Assembly: GCA_902797555.1 (NCBI GenBank)
Contig: CADBTM010000147.1
Coordinates: 1-15,010 of the forward strand
Source of the DNA: Oscillospiraceae bacterium
Lineage (GTDB): Bacteria > Bacillota > Clostridia > Oscillospirales > Butyricicoccaceae
Direction: 5' to 3'
DNA: 15,010 nucleotides
Numbering within the stretch: position 1 is the stretch's first letter; each line of letters starts with the position of its first letter. The translations under genes were made by a program, and so were the position numbers. Positions 7,122-14,321 of the stretch are shown in pieces. Below the pieces are notes generated by a model, which saw nothing but the letters and a program-made list of their open reading frames with translations, searched no databases and was not told the DNA's origin.

Positions 7122-7961
7122 ATGAATAAAAGATTATTGCCGGTTTTTCTCCGGGTGATATTTGCGGTGCTGCTGCTCATCCTTTCCCAGACGCTGGCTG
7201 GGATCCTGGTGCTGGTGATCCACCTGCAGGAGTTTCTTTCCGTGCTGACAGCGTATTCCCAGATCGATGCCAAGCTGCTGGAGCTGTTGATGTCCCGCCA
7301 GACCGAAATGCTGCTTATCTCCTACGCCATTGTGATCATCGCCCTGTTTATCGCCGCCAAGGTGAAAAAGCAGTCCTTTCCCGCCTATGTGGGCTTGCAT
7401 CGCAAAGCACCCTTTGCCTTGATCGTGCTGGGACTGCTGACCGGCGCCGCTGCAGCTGTGTGGAGCACCATCGCCATCGGCCTTGTGCCGTGGCCGGCGC
7501 AGTGGATGGAAACCTACGAGGCTGAATCCTCGGTTTTGCAGACCTCCATGCCGCTGCTGGATGTGCTGGCTGTGGTCGTGTTCGGTCCCATCATCGAAGA
7601 GCTTTTGTTCCGCGGATTGATTTACGATGCCTTTGCCTCTGTTTTGCCGGCAGGGCTTGCAGTGCTGTTTCAGGGCGTCCTGTTCGGGAGCGTCCACGGC
7701 ACCACCATCTGGATGATCTATGCCGCGCTGGTGGGCTGTCTGATCGGCTATGTGCGCAAGCGCACGGGGAGCCTCTGGCCGTGTATCGCCATGCATATGG
7801 CCTACAACGGATCGTCCTATCCGATCTCATGGTTCTTTGACCGCTACGGTGAGGACGGAACCACCGTGGTGATCGCCTTCGTCGCCAGCGCCCTGCTGCT
7901 CATCCTGTTCGTCTATGGGATCAACTTCCGCACGCAGCCCACGGACCCGCCCAAGGCATAA
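7122..7961 (+). CDS. CPBP-family (Abi/Rce1-like) intramembrane metalloprotease
   Basis: The 279-residue polytopic membrane protein has hydrophobic segments at about 8-35, 63-80, 98-120, 146-158, 173-190, 197-211 and 239-260. The CPBP motifs are complete: EELLFRG (E159, E160, R164), FGSVHG (F188, H192) and HMAYN (H225, N229). In CAAX-protease relatives these residues activate water for cleavage inside the membrane; bacterial members act in bacteriocin self-immunity, protein maturation or unknown tasks. No bacteriocin-like gene lies nearby, and flanking terminators suggest it is transcribed alone, so its role is open. The ATG at 7122 has AAGGAG 7 bases upstream; starts further upstream lack one. 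A second CPBP gene of only distant similarity is at 11080-11952. Confidence 0.93.
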   Translation: MNKRLLPVFLRVIFAVLLLILSQTLAGILVLVIHLQEFLSVLTAYSQIDAKLLELLMSRQTEMLLISYAIVIIALFIAAKVKKQSFPAYVGLHRKAPFALIVLGLLTGAAAAVWSTIAIGLVPWPAQWMETYEAESSVLQTSMPLLDVLAVVVFGPIIEELLFRGLIYDAFASVLPAGLAVLFQGVLFGSVHGTTIWMIYAALVGCLIGYVRKRTGSLWPCIAMHMAYNGSSYPISWFFDRYGEDGTTVVIAFVASALLLILFVYGINFRTQPTDPPKA

Positions 7962-7983
7962 TTTAAGAAAAAGAAAACAAACA

Positions 7984-8010
7984 AAAAGCCGCAAATTGCG
8001 GCTTTTGTTT
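7984..8010 (+). terminator. Intrinsic terminator after the CPBP gene
   Basis: The stem AAAAGCCGC/GCGGCTTTT (7984-7992 with 7998-8006, loop AAATT) is followed by GTTT. It lies 22 bases after the CPBP stop and just upstream of the next promoter. Its core is the same as that of the terminator at 5389-5419. Confidence 0.85.
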
Positions 8011-8020
8011 CGGGAAAGAC

Positions 8021-8049
8021 TTGTGAAACGAGAGAAAGTTTGGTATAAT
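8021..8049 (+). promoter_or_regulatory. Strong promoter for the TagA-thyX-tmk gene cluster
   Basis: TTGTGA (8021-8026), a 17-base spacer and TGGTATAAT (8041-8049) give an extended -10 with a perfect TATAAT. It lies only 11 bases after the preceding terminator. It is the best promoter match in the window and the last convincing one before the right edge, so it may serve the whole downstream cluster. Confidence 0.8.
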
Positions 8050-8077
8050 AATATGAAATATTTACAGGAAAGGGAAG

Positions 8078-8084
8078 GGTGATC
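8078..8084 (+). promoter_or_regulatory. Ribosome binding site selecting the GTG start of the TagA-like gene
   Basis: GGTGATC ends two bases before the GTG at 8087 and pairs with the 3' end of 16S rRNA in the correct register. The next in-frame start, the ATG at 8102, has no comparable site. Confidence 0.6.
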
Positions 8085-8086
8085 GG

Positions 8087-8836
8087 GTGAAAAAACAGGT
8101 CATGACCATTTCCTTTGACAATATCACCATGGACGAGGCCGTTGCCTTTGCCATGGAGAGCATTCACCAGCGTCGCCGCTGCCGCGTGGTAACGCCGAAC
8201 GCCGAGTTTGCGCTGGAGGCAAAGAAGAATCCCAGATTTCTCAATGTACTGAATTCGTCCCAGCTTGTTCTGGCCGACGGGATCAGCGTGATTTACGCAT
8301 CCAGAATCGTCGGCGCACCGCTGCAGGGCCGTGTGACCGGCGTGGGCTTTGCCCAGGCGCTGGCTGCGGCGATGGCAAAAGAGGGTAAGCGCCTGTATCT
8401 GCTGGGCGCAAAGCCAGGCGTGGCCGAGCAGGCGGCGGAAAAGCTGAAGGAGACCTATCCGGGGCTTGTGATCGCCGGAACCCACGACGGCTATTTCCGC
8501 GAGGAGGGGGACGTGGTACAGGCGATCAACGCAGCCCATCCGGACGCGATGCTGGTGTGCCTCGGTGCGCCAAAACAGGAGTTCTTTATGGAAGACCACG
8601 ACGGCGAGCTGGAGGTACCTGTGATGGCCGGACTGGGCGGGAGCATGGATGTGCTCGCCGGCAATGTCAAATGGGCGCCGCCGTTTTTCCGCAAGCTGGG
8701 CATCGAGTGGCTGTACCGCCTTTGCAAGGAACCCAAGCGCTGGAAGCGCATGATCAAATTGCCGATATATCTTTGGGATGCCGTAAAATGGAAGCTGAAA
8801 GGAGATCGTTCCAATGCTGCACGTAACGCTGGTTGA
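8087..8836 (+). CDS. WecG/TagA/CpsF family glycosyltransferase
   Basis: This 249-residue enzyme belongs to the GT26 family, which transfers ManNAc or a related sugar onto an undecaprenyl-linked primer at the inner face of the membrane, as in wall teichoic acid linkage-unit synthesis. Family features in order: VVTPNAEF (34-41), LADGISVIYASR (62-73) with D64 matching the catalytic base position, RVTGVGF (82-88), LYLLGAKPGVAEQAAEKL (103-120), GTHDGYF (131-137), CLGAPKQE (158-165) and EWLYRLCKEPKRWKRM (207-222), the basic C-terminal segment thought to contact the membrane. W196 replaces the arginine usual in the KRAP motif. There is no signal peptide. The start is GTG, supported by the ribosome site. 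Its last 23 bases overlap thyX. Other teichoic acid genes are not in the window, so the acceptor is uncertain. Confidence 0.92.
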   Translation: MKKQVMTISFDNITMDEAVAFAMESIHQRRRCRVVTPNAEFALEAKKNPRFLNVLNSSQLVLADGISVIYASRIVGAPLQGRVTGVGFAQALAAAMAKEGKRLYLLGAKPGVAEQAAEKLKETYPGLVIAGTHDGYFREEGDVVQAINAAHPDAMLVCLGAPKQEFFMEDHDGELEVPVMAGLGGSMDVLAGNVKWAPPFFRKLGIEWLYRLCKEPKRWKRMIKLPIYLWDAVKWKLKGDRSNAARNAG

Positions 8837-9581
8837 ACACACCCCCAATCCGGAACGGCTGATTGCCGCTTCGGCCAAAATGTGTTATTCCGCCGCAGAC
8901 GCGGACGCGCTTCTGGAGGGACTTACCCCCGAAAAAACCGAGAAGTTTTTGCAGATGCTCACCGATATGGGACATGAGAGCCCCATCGAGCATGCCACCT
9001 TTACCTTTGCCGTCGAGGGCGTTTCCCGCAGCCTGCTGGCGCAGATCACCCGGCACCGCATCGCATCTTACAGTGTCCAGTCTCAGCGGTATGTCAAGAT
9101 CAAAGAGGGGACCTTTTCCTTTGTCACTCCTCCGGAAATCGAAAAGGATCCCGCTGCGATGGAGACCTATCAAAGCTTTATGCAAAACTGCTATCAGACC
9201 TATCTTACTCTGGCGGACAGCCTGCAGGAGCGCCATATGAAAGAGCTCACCGAGGCGGGAGTTCCCGAAAAAGCAGCCCGCCGTCAGGCGGAAAAAATGG
9301 CCATCGAGGATGCACGATATGTGCTGCCCAACGCCTGCGAGACCAAGCTGATGGTCACCATGAATGCCCGCAGCCTGTACAATTTCTTCCGGCTGCGCTG
9401 CTGCAATCGCGCCCAGTGGGAGATCCGCGAGCTGGCTTGGCAGATGCTCAAGCTGTGCCGGGAGGTTTCGCCCACGCTGTTTGCCAAGGCCGGTCCCTCT
9501 TGTGTCAACGGACCTTGCTCCGAGGGGAAGATGTCCTGCGGCAAGGCAGTTGAGGTGCGCCAGCGGAGCGAAAATCTATGA
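8814..9581 (+). CDS. thyX: FAD-dependent thymidylate synthase ThyX
   Basis: The 255-residue flavoenzyme methylates dUMP to dTMP using methylenetetrahydrofolate and NADPH. The ThyX signature RHRx7S is present as R80-H81-R82 to S90, continuing to R92 (RHRIASYSVQSQR). HESPIEHATFTF (54-65) and EDARYVLPNACET (about 165-177) are the other conserved blocks. The C-terminus has a small cysteine cluster, CVNGPCSEGKMSC, beyond the catalytic core. The ATG at 8814 has AAAGGAG 9 bases upstream, located inside the TagA-like gene, whose end it overlaps by 23 bases in another frame. Its stop overlaps the tmk start as ATGA, so both genes are probably translationally coupled. No ThyA is visible in the window. 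Confidence 0.97.
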   Translation: MLHVTLVEHTPNPERLIAASAKMCYSAADADALLEGLTPEKTEKFLQMLTDMGHESPIEHATFTFAVEGVSRSLLAQITRHRIASYSVQSQRYVKIKEGTFSFVTPPEIEKDPAAMETYQSFMQNCYQTYLTLADSLQERHMKELTEAGVPEKAARRQAEKMAIEDARYVLPNACETKLMVTMNARSLYNFFRLRCCNRAQWEIRELAWQMLKLCREVSPTLFAKAGPSCVNGPCSEGKMSCGKAVEVRQRSENL

Positions 9582-10240
9582 AAAAACACCTGATCGTTTT
9601 GGAGGGCACCGACGGAAGCGGCAAATCCACTCAGGCCGAAATGACCTGCGCTGCGCTGGAACAGGCCGGAGTGGATTTCAAACGTCTGCGCTTTCCCCGA
9701 TATGAAAACGAGAGCTCCATGCTGGTGCGGATGTATCTTCGGGGGGATTTCGGCAGCCATCCCAGCGACGTCAACGCCTATGCTGCGTCCACCTTTTTCG
9801 CCGTGGATCGCTATGCCTCCTTCCGCACCGATTGGAAGGAGGATTACGACGCGGGAAGGGTGATCTTTTCCGATCGATACACCACCTCCAATGCCGTGCA
9901 CCAGTCCTCCAAGCTGGAGCAGAATGAGCTGAACGACTTTTCCAAGTGGCTCTTTCACTACGAATACCAGCTTCTCGGATTGCCCGAGCCCACTTGTGTG
10001 ATCTTTCTGGATATGCCTGTGGAGCTGTCCTTCCGCATGCTGGAAAAACGGCAGGGAGAGAGCGGCGACATTCACGAGCTGGATCATGACTATCTCCGCG
10101 CCTGTCATGATCGGGCGATTTCTCTGTGCGATGCCTATGGCTGGCATAAGATCTCCTGCGCAAGAGACGGCGCGTTGAGAACGCCGGAGGAGATCAACAG
10201 GGATATCCTGCAGTTGATTCGCAAGGAGCTGGAAGCATGA
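9578..10240 (+). CDS. tmk: Thymidylate kinase
   Basis: The 220-residue cytoplasmic kinase phosphorylates dTMP to dTDP, directly following ThyX in dTTP synthesis. The P-loop GTDGSGKST is at 10-18, the substrate-side FPRYENESS at 39-47, and the DRY motif at 99-101 (DRYTTSNAVHQS). A LID-like arginine-containing stretch, EKRQGESGDIHE, is at about 156-167. The length is close to the usual 205-215. The start overlaps thyX by four bases (ATGA), with GGAG 9 bases upstream, and its own stop overlaps the next start in the same way, so thyX, tmk and the acetyltransferase form a tight translational unit. The family is distinguished from other nucleoside kinases by the motif set and by the thyX context. 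Confidence 0.95.
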   Translation: MKKHLIVLEGTDGSGKSTQAEMTCAALEQAGVDFKRLRFPRYENESSMLVRMYLRGDFGSHPSDVNAYAASTFFAVDRYASFRTDWKEDYDAGRVIFSDRYTTSNAVHQSSKLEQNELNDFSKWLFHYEYQLLGLPEPTCVIFLDMPVELSFRMLEKRQGESGDIHELDHDYLRACHDRAISLCDAYGWHKISCARDGALRTPEEINRDILQLIRKELEA

Positions 10241-11058
10241 TCCCGCCCATCGGCTTTGCAAATCAAGAGGATCTCTGTAAATTGACAGAGCTTTATAGCA
10301 TCTGTTTTCCGGAGGATCCCCCTGCATTCTGGCAGTGGTTTTTTGAAAAGACCTTTGATGGGAACAATATCCTTGTGCTTCGCTGCAGCGGAGAGATCGT
10401 CTCCTCTCTGCAGATGCTGCCCTGTGCGGTTTTGCACAGCGGGAAGCGTGAGTCCGCCCATTATATCTATGCCGCCTGCACGGCGCCCTCTGCCCGGGGA
10501 AAGGGTTGGATGGGGGCGCTGCTCTCCGAGGCCGCAGCCATCGGGCGGGCGAGGGGGCAGAAGTACAGCGTCCTCATCACGCAGGAGGACAGTCTCCTGC
10601 GGTTTTATGATCGATACGGCTATTCCGTTCCCGCACTTGTTTCCCAGTACAAGGCAGAACAAAAAGCCCTTTTTCCGGGAGAAACCGTACGGCGGGTCAC
10701 ATCTCAGGATATTCCCGCCATGGACGAGATCTATCGACGAGAGGGAAGCACGCTCCTTCTGACCGAAAGAAGCGCCGACCTGTGGCGCAATCATCTGGAG
10801 CTCTATCCGGATGGCGCATTTCTCCTGGAGAATCAGGATGCTGTAAAGGCATATTGCTTTATAGACGATCGAGGCGTTATGGAGGCTGCCGGAGAGGGAA
10901 AAGCCCGTCTTGTGAGCGCGATTTGTCCACCGGGTACGGTGTGGCGCACCCTTCCAAATGAGTATGCCGTTCCGATGGGCTGTCTCCGTCCGCTGACAAA
11001 AGACGCCCAGACGGACGCAAAGTCGGCACCCTTTTATCTCAATCTGATGTATAACTAA
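10237..11058 (+). CDS. GNAT family N-acetyltransferase
   Basis: The protein has 273 residues. The N-terminal part (about 5-140) is a GNAT fold: ICFPEDPPAFWQWFF, then GEIVSSLQMLPC, then the acetyl-CoA pyrophosphate-binding loop ARGKGWMGALL (R87, G88, K89, G90) and the terminal LRFYDRYGYSV element (121-131). The second half (about 157-273) shows no acetyl-CoA loop and looks like a degenerate second acyltransferase lobe, as in Eis-like proteins, though this protein is shorter than Eis. The substrate is unknown. The start overlaps the tmk stop by four bases (ATGA), so expression is tied to dTTP synthesis genes. The next gene starts 21 bases after its stop. Confidence 0.88.
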   Translation: MIPPIGFANQEDLCKLTELYSICFPEDPPAFWQWFFEKTFDGNNILVLRCSGEIVSSLQMLPCAVLHSGKRESAHYIYAACTAPSARGKGWMGALLSEAAAIGRARGQKYSVLITQEDSLLRFYDRYGYSVPALVSQYKAEQKALFPGETVRRVTSQDIPAMDEIYRREGSTLLLTERSADLWRNHLELYPDGAFLLENQDAVKAYCFIDDRGVMEAAGEGKARLVSAICPPGTVWRTLPNEYAVPMGCLRPLTKDAQTDAKSAPFYLNLMYN

Positions 11059-11079
11059 TTTCAAAGCATAGAGGGAAGA

Positions 11080-11952
11080 ATGAAACAAGATCGCTTGGTT
11101 GTAACAGCCGGGTTTATGCCTGCGGCGGTGATGGCGCTTTTGCTCCTGCTGGAAAACCAGCGGGGACAGGGCGCGTTTCCCAACAGCTTGTGGGCAACGG
11201 TTGCCGTGGAGATCGGATTGTACCTGATCCCGATTCTGGTTCTCTGTCTCGTTCGGGATCAGAACGGGGAGCGGGCTTCACTGCGGCTCAAACCCAATAA
11301 GAGAAAAACCGTCTGGTTCGTCTTCTGGATGTCGCTGACCTGTTCCGTTTTGTCCGCCTTGGTCAATGCGGGCTTCAGCCTTTTCATCAAGCAGGATGTG
11401 TATGAGGCGATGGAGCCTGCGGCTTTCGGATCTGGGGCAGCATGGCAGGTTTTGCTGGTGGTGGTCATTTTGCCCGCGATCATGGAGGAGCTTTTCTTCC
11501 GCGGCGTGCTGTTCAGCGCGCTGGAGCGCAGCGGAACATGGCCCGCGCTGCTGCTCAGCTCCCTTGCCTTTGCCATGGTGCACGGCAATCTGTCCAATTT
11601 TGTAGGCCCTCTGGTGGCCGGACTGATTTACGGATATATGACCTACGTGCTCGATTCGGTGTGGCCTGCTGTGTTTGCCCATATCGTACACAATCTGAGC
11701 TATTTGTTTTTAAGTGAAGCCGCACGCACCTATTCGGTTTTGGGAATCTGGCGGTATGTGGCGTTGATCTCCGTATTCTTCCTGTGTCTGTTTTTGGCGC
11801 TTGCCATGCGGTCGCTGGAAAACCTGATCGAAAAAGGCCGGATTCGTCGGCTGCAATCGCAGGACGCTGGCACCACGCTGACGGGACTGTTTGTCTCGCC
11901 GGGCATGTGGCTGCTGCTCATCCTGTTTATCATTCGCGTCCTGTATTTTTAG
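11080..11952 (+). CDS. CPBP-family intramembrane metalloprotease (second copy type)
   Basis: The protein has 290 residues with hydrophobic stretches at about 10-25, 40-58, 78-102, 121-135, 153-167, 174-190, 195-212, 222-243 and 270-290, the last ending almost at the C-terminus. CPBP motifs are complete: MEELFFRG (E136, E137, R141), FAMVHGN (F164, H168) and HIVHN (H201, N205). They predict a metal-dependent protease inside the membrane. Similarity to the CPBP protein at 7122 is limited to these motifs, so it is not a recent duplicate. GAGG at 11071-11074 lies 5 bases before the ATG. It sits 21 bases after the acetyltransferase gene and 9 bases before mltG, hence probably in the same transcript. 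A role in envelope protein processing is possible but is inference. Confidence 0.92.
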   Translation: MKQDRLVVTAGFMPAAVMALLLLLENQRGQGAFPNSLWATVAVEIGLYLIPILVLCLVRDQNGERASLRLKPNKRKTVWFVFWMSLTCSVLSALVNAGFSLFIKQDVYEAMEPAAFGSGAAWQVLLVVVILPAIMEELFFRGVLFSALERSGTWPALLLSSLAFAMVHGNLSNFVGPLVAGLIYGYMTYVLDSVWPAVFAHIVHNLSYLFLSEAARTYSVLGIWRYVALISVFFLCLFLALAMRSLENLIEKGRIRRLQSQDAGTTLTGLFVSPGMWLLLILFIIRVLYF

Positions 11953-11961
11953 GAGGAAACC

Positions 11962-13062
11962 ATGGAAGAACAACGGAAAAGCGTTTGGAAGCATATCAGC
12001 AGCTTTTTTGCCGGGTGTATGAACACGGTGAGCTATGTGCTGCTCATCGTGGGTATCTCTCTTCTGATCTCCACCTTTGGCCTGCTTTTTGTCAATGATT
12101 TTCTGGCACTGGTGCAGGATGATATCCCGGTGACCATCCCGCTGCGCGAGGACACCCCCACCGATGCGGTGGCCGAAATGCTCAAGGAGGAAAAGGTCAT
12201 CGATTATCCCTTCCTGTTCAAGCTGCTGATGAAGTTCAAGAAGATCGAAACGATCCCCGCAGGGGATTATGACCTCAACCGCAACATGGATTATGGCCAG
12301 ATAAAGGATACCTTTTTTGCGAAAAAGGTCACCCGAGCCGTGGTGTCGGTCACCATTCCCGAGGGGTACAATCTGAAGGAGATCTGCGCGCTGCTGGTGG
12401 AAAAGAATGTGGTCACTGAGGAATCCTTCTGGGACGTGGCGAACAATTATGACTTTGCCCACTTCATGCTCAAGGACGTTCCTCTGGGAGAAAACCGTCT
12501 GGAGGGATATCTTTTCCCGGATACCTATGAGTTTTATACCACCAGCGACAATATCAATCAGCGCAGCCATACCATCGATGTGATCAATAAAATGCTGAAT
12601 AACTTCGTCAAAAAGTACACCACGCCCATGCGCAACCTCACCGAAGCGCGGGGGATGACCATCGCTGAGGTGGTCAACGTGGCGTCTCTGGTGGAAAAAG
12701 AATGCAAGGTTGACGAAGAACGCACCATGATCGCAGGTGTAATCTACAACCGTCTCAAGAGCAGCAGCTTCCCCTTCCTGCAGATTGACCCCACCATTCT
12801 GTACGTCACGGGACACAAGGAAGCGCTGACGGCAGAGGATCTTTTGATCGACAGTCCCTACAACACCTACACCCACGAAGGCTTGCCGCCCACGGCGATC
12901 TGCAACCCCGGTGTGGCCTGTATGATGGCGGCCATCCAGCCGGAGAATCACAACTACTATTACTATGTGGCAAAGCCCGACGGAAGCCATATCTTCAGCC
13001 GCACGCTGGAAGAGCACAATCGGGCGGTTGCCGACGTGGCAGCAGGAAAGTACGACGAATGA
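11962..13062 (+). CDS. mltG: Endolytic murein transglycosylase MltG (YceG-like)
   Basis: The 366-residue single-pass membrane protein cuts nascent peptidoglycan strands and is thought to set glycan chain length by releasing them from the membrane. A short cytoplasmic tail (1-20) precedes one membrane helix (about 22-45); the rest is outside. A LysM-like region (about 55-125) is followed by the YceG catalytic domain, with VTIPEGYNLKEI (130-141), LEGYLFPDTYEF (180-191), VASLVEKEC (240-248), in which E245 corresponds to the catalytic glutamate, IAGVIYNRL (257-265), LQIDPTILYV (273-282), and a C-terminal block with SPYNTY, GLPPTAICNPG and VAKPDGSHIFSRTLEEHN. AGGAGG lies 5 bases before the ATG. 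The stop overlaps the U32 gene by four bases. In Bacillus mltG (yrrL) also sits near U32 genes and alaS. Confidence 0.96.
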   Translation: MEEQRKSVWKHISSFFAGCMNTVSYVLLIVGISLLISTFGLLFVNDFLALVQDDIPVTIPLREDTPTDAVAEMLKEEKVIDYPFLFKLLMKFKKIETIPAGDYDLNRNMDYGQIKDTFFAKKVTRAVVSVTIPEGYNLKEICALLVEKNVVTEESFWDVANNYDFAHFMLKDVPLGENRLEGYLFPDTYEFYTTSDNINQRSHTIDVINKMLNNFVKKYTTPMRNLTEARGMTIAEVVNVASLVEKECKVDEERTMIAGVIYNRLKSSSFPFLQIDPTILYVTGHKEALTAEDLLIDSPYNTYTHEGLPPTAICNPGVACMMAAIQPENHNYYYYVAKPDGSHIFSRTLEEHNRAVADVAAGKYDE

Positions 13063-14297
13063 AAAAACCGGAAGTCCTTGCCCCCGCGGGGGATATGGAA
13101 AAGCTGCGCTTTGCTGTGGCGTATGGCGCCGATGCCGTTTATCTGGCGGGGAAGGCCTACGGGATGCGCTCCGCCTCGGACAACTTTTCCCTGGAGGAAA
13201 TGGGTGAGGCGATTGTGTATTGCCATGCCCGCGGCGTCAAGGTATACGTCACGGTCAATACGCTGCCCCGGGATGACGAGATGAAGCGTCTGCCCGAGTA
13301 TCTTTCCGCACTGGACGAAATGGGCGCAGACGGGCTGATCCTTGCCGATCTGGGCGTGATGGCACTTGCCAAACAGTATGCGCCTCACTGTCCCATCCAT
13401 ATCTCCACCCAGACCAGCATCGTCAATGCTCAGGCTGCCTGCATGTGGCATGCGCTTGGTGCAAAACGCATCGTTCTCGCCCGGGAGCTGTCGCTGGAGG
13501 AAATTGCCTGTATCCGCCGGAACACACCGCCCGAACTGGAAATCGAAGCCTTTGTGCACGGCGCGATGTGCATGGCCTATTCCGGGCGGTGCATGCTTTC
13601 CAACTATCTGGCCTCCCGGGATGCAAACCGGGGAAACTGTGCCCAGCCCTGCCGATGGAGCTATCGCGTGGTGGAGGAATATCGCCCCGGTGAATATATG
13701 CCGGTGGAGGAGGACGACCACGGAACCTACATTTTCAATTCCAAGGATATGAATCTGCTGCCGTATGTCGATCGACTGGCACAGGCGGGCATCGAAAGCT
13801 TTAAGATCGAAGGCCGTGTCAAAACGGCCTATTACGCCGCAGTGGTCACGGGCGCCTATCGCCGCGCCGTTGATCTGTTCTGGGCGGATCCTGACCATTA
13901 CGCGCCGCCTCAGGAACTGCTGGACGAGGTGCACAAGGTGAGCCATCGGGAATACTTTACCGGGTTTTACTTCGGCGATCCGCACACCCAGCATATGTCA
14001 GACAGCAATTACGTCCGGGAATGGGATGTGTGCGCCGTGGTGGAGCAGTGTGACGAGAGGGGAAACGCTCGCCTGCGTCACAAAAACAAGTTCCGCATGG
14101 ACGATCCGCTGGAGCTGCTCATCCCCGGAAAGCCCGCCGTTCCCATCGCGCTGCGGGATATGAAAAACGAAGAAGGGGAGCCAATAGAGATGGCAAACGT
14201 TCCCCATATGACGGTGTACGCCACCCTGCCCGCGGCCGCACCGCCCTATTCCATCCTGCGGAAACGGCGCGGGGACACTGGAAACGAATCGAAATAA
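13059..14297 (+). CDS. U32 family protein, TrhP/YrrO-like (probable tRNA U34 hydroxylation)
   Basis: The protein has 412 residues, close to the roughly 420 of B. subtilis YrrO. Although named peptidases, studied U32 members (TrhP/YegQ, YrrN, YrrO, RlhA) take part in prephenate-dependent hydroxylation of RNA and use an iron-sulphur cluster. The N-terminal barrel begins KPEVLAPAGDMEKLRFAV (3-20), a family hallmark. The conserved cysteines lie in AFVHGAMCMAYSGRCML, at C171 and C178, followed by C194 and C198 in RGNCAQPCRW. SKDMNLL and SFKIEGR are further U32 motifs. Length and context (mltG before, alaS after) favour TrhP, which makes 5-hydroxyuridine at tRNA position 34, over the longer rRNA enzyme RlhA. 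The start overlaps mltG by four bases (ATGA). No partner methyltransferase (TrmR) gene lies in the window. Confidence 0.92.
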   Translation: MKKPEVLAPAGDMEKLRFAVAYGADAVYLAGKAYGMRSASDNFSLEEMGEAIVYCHARGVKVYVTVNTLPRDDEMKRLPEYLSALDEMGADGLILADLGVMALAKQYAPHCPIHISTQTSIVNAQAACMWHALGAKRIVLARELSLEEIACIRRNTPPELEIEAFVHGAMCMAYSGRCMLSNYLASRDANRGNCAQPCRWSYRVVEEYRPGEYMPVEEDDHGTYIFNSKDMNLLPYVDRLAQAGIESFKIEGRVKTAYYAAVVTGAYRRAVDLFWADPDHYAPPQELLDEVHKVSHREYFTGFYFGDPHTQHMSDSNYVREWDVCAVVEQCDERGNARLRHKNKFRMDDPLELLIPGKPAVPIALRDMKNEEGEPIEMANVPHMTVYATLPAAAPPYSILRKRRGDTGNESK

Positions 14298-14321
14298 TTT
14301 ATCATAAAGAGGACATCAAAA

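Noticed and set aside
11050..11055. TATAAC before the second CPBP gene as a possible internal promoter
   Set aside because: No acceptable -35 lies 16-18 bases upstream and the element overlaps the end of the preceding coding region.
7913..11088. Minus-strand open frames of 321, 347 and 317 codons over the TagA-like, tmk and GNAT genes
   Set aside because: Each is antisense to a gene with recognised motifs, with no ribosome sites or domain signatures of its own.
7122..11952. The two CPBP genes as a bacteriocin immunity or defence locus
   Set aside because: No bacteriocin precursor, ABC exporter, sensor kinase or nuclease gene is present; the neighbours are housekeeping genes.
11710..13017. 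A 435-codon open frame on the minus strand, antisense to mltG
   Set aside because: It is rich in His, Gln and Arg, without domains, and lies over the clear MltG sequence.
14298..14321. Possible T-box leader before alaS
   Set aside because: Only 24 bases separate the U32 stop from the alaS start; there is no room for a specifier stem or antiterminator.
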